A DNA stretch of 64,000 nucleotides from Liolophura sinensis (lineage: Eukaryota > Mollusca > Polyplacophora > Chitonida > Chitonidae), in the NCBI RefSeq assembly GCF_032854445.1, contig NC_088295.1, forward strand, positions 82,752,644 to 82,816,643, written 5' to 3'. Positions within the stretch are counted from its first letter, which is position 1, and the number at the start of each line of letters is the position of its first letter. Below, in pieces: positions 63,384-64,000 of the stretch. The position numbers were made by a program, and so were the translations under genes. The notes under the pieces were generated by a model. It did no database searches. It saw only the letters and a list, made by a program, of their open reading frames with translations, and was not told where the DNA came from.

Positions 63384-63395
63384 ATTGTACTTAAA

Positions 63396-63429
63396 TATAC
63401 CAGTGGACAAAGGCACGTTTGGCGTACAC
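63396..63429 (-). pseudogene. Alpha-tubulin exon scrap
   Basis: On the minus strand this reads [11 protein letters not shown], the conserved alpha-tubulin segment [11 protein letters not shown] that both genes encode (near 47150-47180 and 51900-51930). Similarity stops on both sides. It lies just past a SINE-A tail. Confidence 0.75.
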
Positions 63430-63555
63430 CCATAACTCCTGGTGTGTTCGGACCTGATACTGCCTGTGTTTTGTACGGACAGATTTTCTAGTAGCCAGAC
63501 CACGATTGTTTTATTTTTTTTTATTTTTTTATTTTTATTTTTTTGCAGACATATA

Positions 63556-63692
63556 TTATCAATTTATTTCATTGGTGTTTTACGCCACACTCAAACATAT
63601 TTCAGTTACACGACGGTGGGCAGTGTTAGGGCGGCAGGAAATCGGTCAGAGCCCGGGGAAAACGTGGCAAACCTTCCCACGTATTAGTTGGA
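63556..63692 (-). repeat. SINE-A fragment
   Basis: Core (TGGTGTTTTACGCCACACTC) and body parts (AACCTTCCCACGTATTAG), with deletions and the head missing. Confidence 0.85.
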
Positions 63693-63818
63693 CTACATAA
63701 TAGTTTGACAAAACAGATGTGTAGGGCAAGTCTTTGGGAACAGTTTTGGATATCACTTCCACAAATATGGTAGTCAAGCATATGTTCACCTTCAGGGGGA
63801 GAGTACTCTTATATAAGG

Positions 63819-64000
63819 AGTGAGTGCGAGTGAGTGTTTGGGGTTTAACGTCGTACTCAACAATTTTTCAGTCATATGACGACGAAGGAATAATTAGGGT
63901 GCATGTACGTGTAATGTGCCTCCTTGTAGCAGGACGGATTTCCACCGCTCTTTTATCTAGTGCACTGAGACGAGCCATTATACTGATACGGGTCAACCAG
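63819..64000 (-). repeat. SINE-B, cut by the window end
   Basis: Tail GAGTGAGTGCGAGTGAGTG, core and part of the body on the minus strand, running off the window. Confidence 0.95.

Overview
This is a 64 kb window of animal nuclear DNA. Genes are split by GT-AG introns with matching phases, intergenic space is AT-rich, and short interspersed elements (SINEs) are dense. The SINE families, a C1q-domain relic, a YqaJ-domain relic and a reprolysin with a mollusc-like architecture all point to a lophotrochozoan, most likely a mollusc (perhaps a bivalve). That assignment rests on family knowledge, not on a database search.

Layout. 1-8.8 kb is intergenic: SINEs, a decayed YqaJ-exonuclease/PHD-finger gene (1.27-2.24 kb) and a ~580 bp terminal-inverted-repeat element. 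8.8-29.4 kb (+) is one 17-exon gene for a 750-residue secreted ADAMTS-like zinc metalloprotease. It has a signal peptide, prodomain, furin site, reprolysin catalytic domain with a complete zinc motif, cysteine-rich domain, three six-cysteine PLAC-like modules and a hydrophobic C-terminal tail, but no thrombospondin repeats. 29.5-32.9 kb is intergenic with a frameshifted C1q-domain pseudogene on the minus strand. 32.9-43.1 kb (+) is a failed-axon-connections (FAX)/metaxin-like GST-fold gene with a probable membrane-anchor exon. Its introns hold a LINE relic and a large 47-bp minisatellite copied from one of its own exon-intron junctions. 46.9-54.2 kb (-) holds two tandem, head-to-tail alpha-tubulin genes of identical three-exon design. 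One is canonical. The other lacks Lys40, has a two-residue deletion, and shares a near-identical 3' coding tract with its neighbour, as expected from gene conversion. 55.9-59.6 kb (-) holds the 3' exons of an unrecognised gene with two related domain-encoding exons, one of which is frameshifted. 60-64 kb is SINEs, tandem repeats and a 33-bp alpha-tubulin scrap.

The genes do not form a pathway. The recurring theme is tandem arrays inside introns, several abutting splice sites. Two of them appear to have been seeded at a 5' splice donor, leaving ranks of decoy donor sites next to a real exon. Two SINE families with different heads and bodies share the same ~40 bp core, and SINEs have landed inside the arrays, which gives relative ages.
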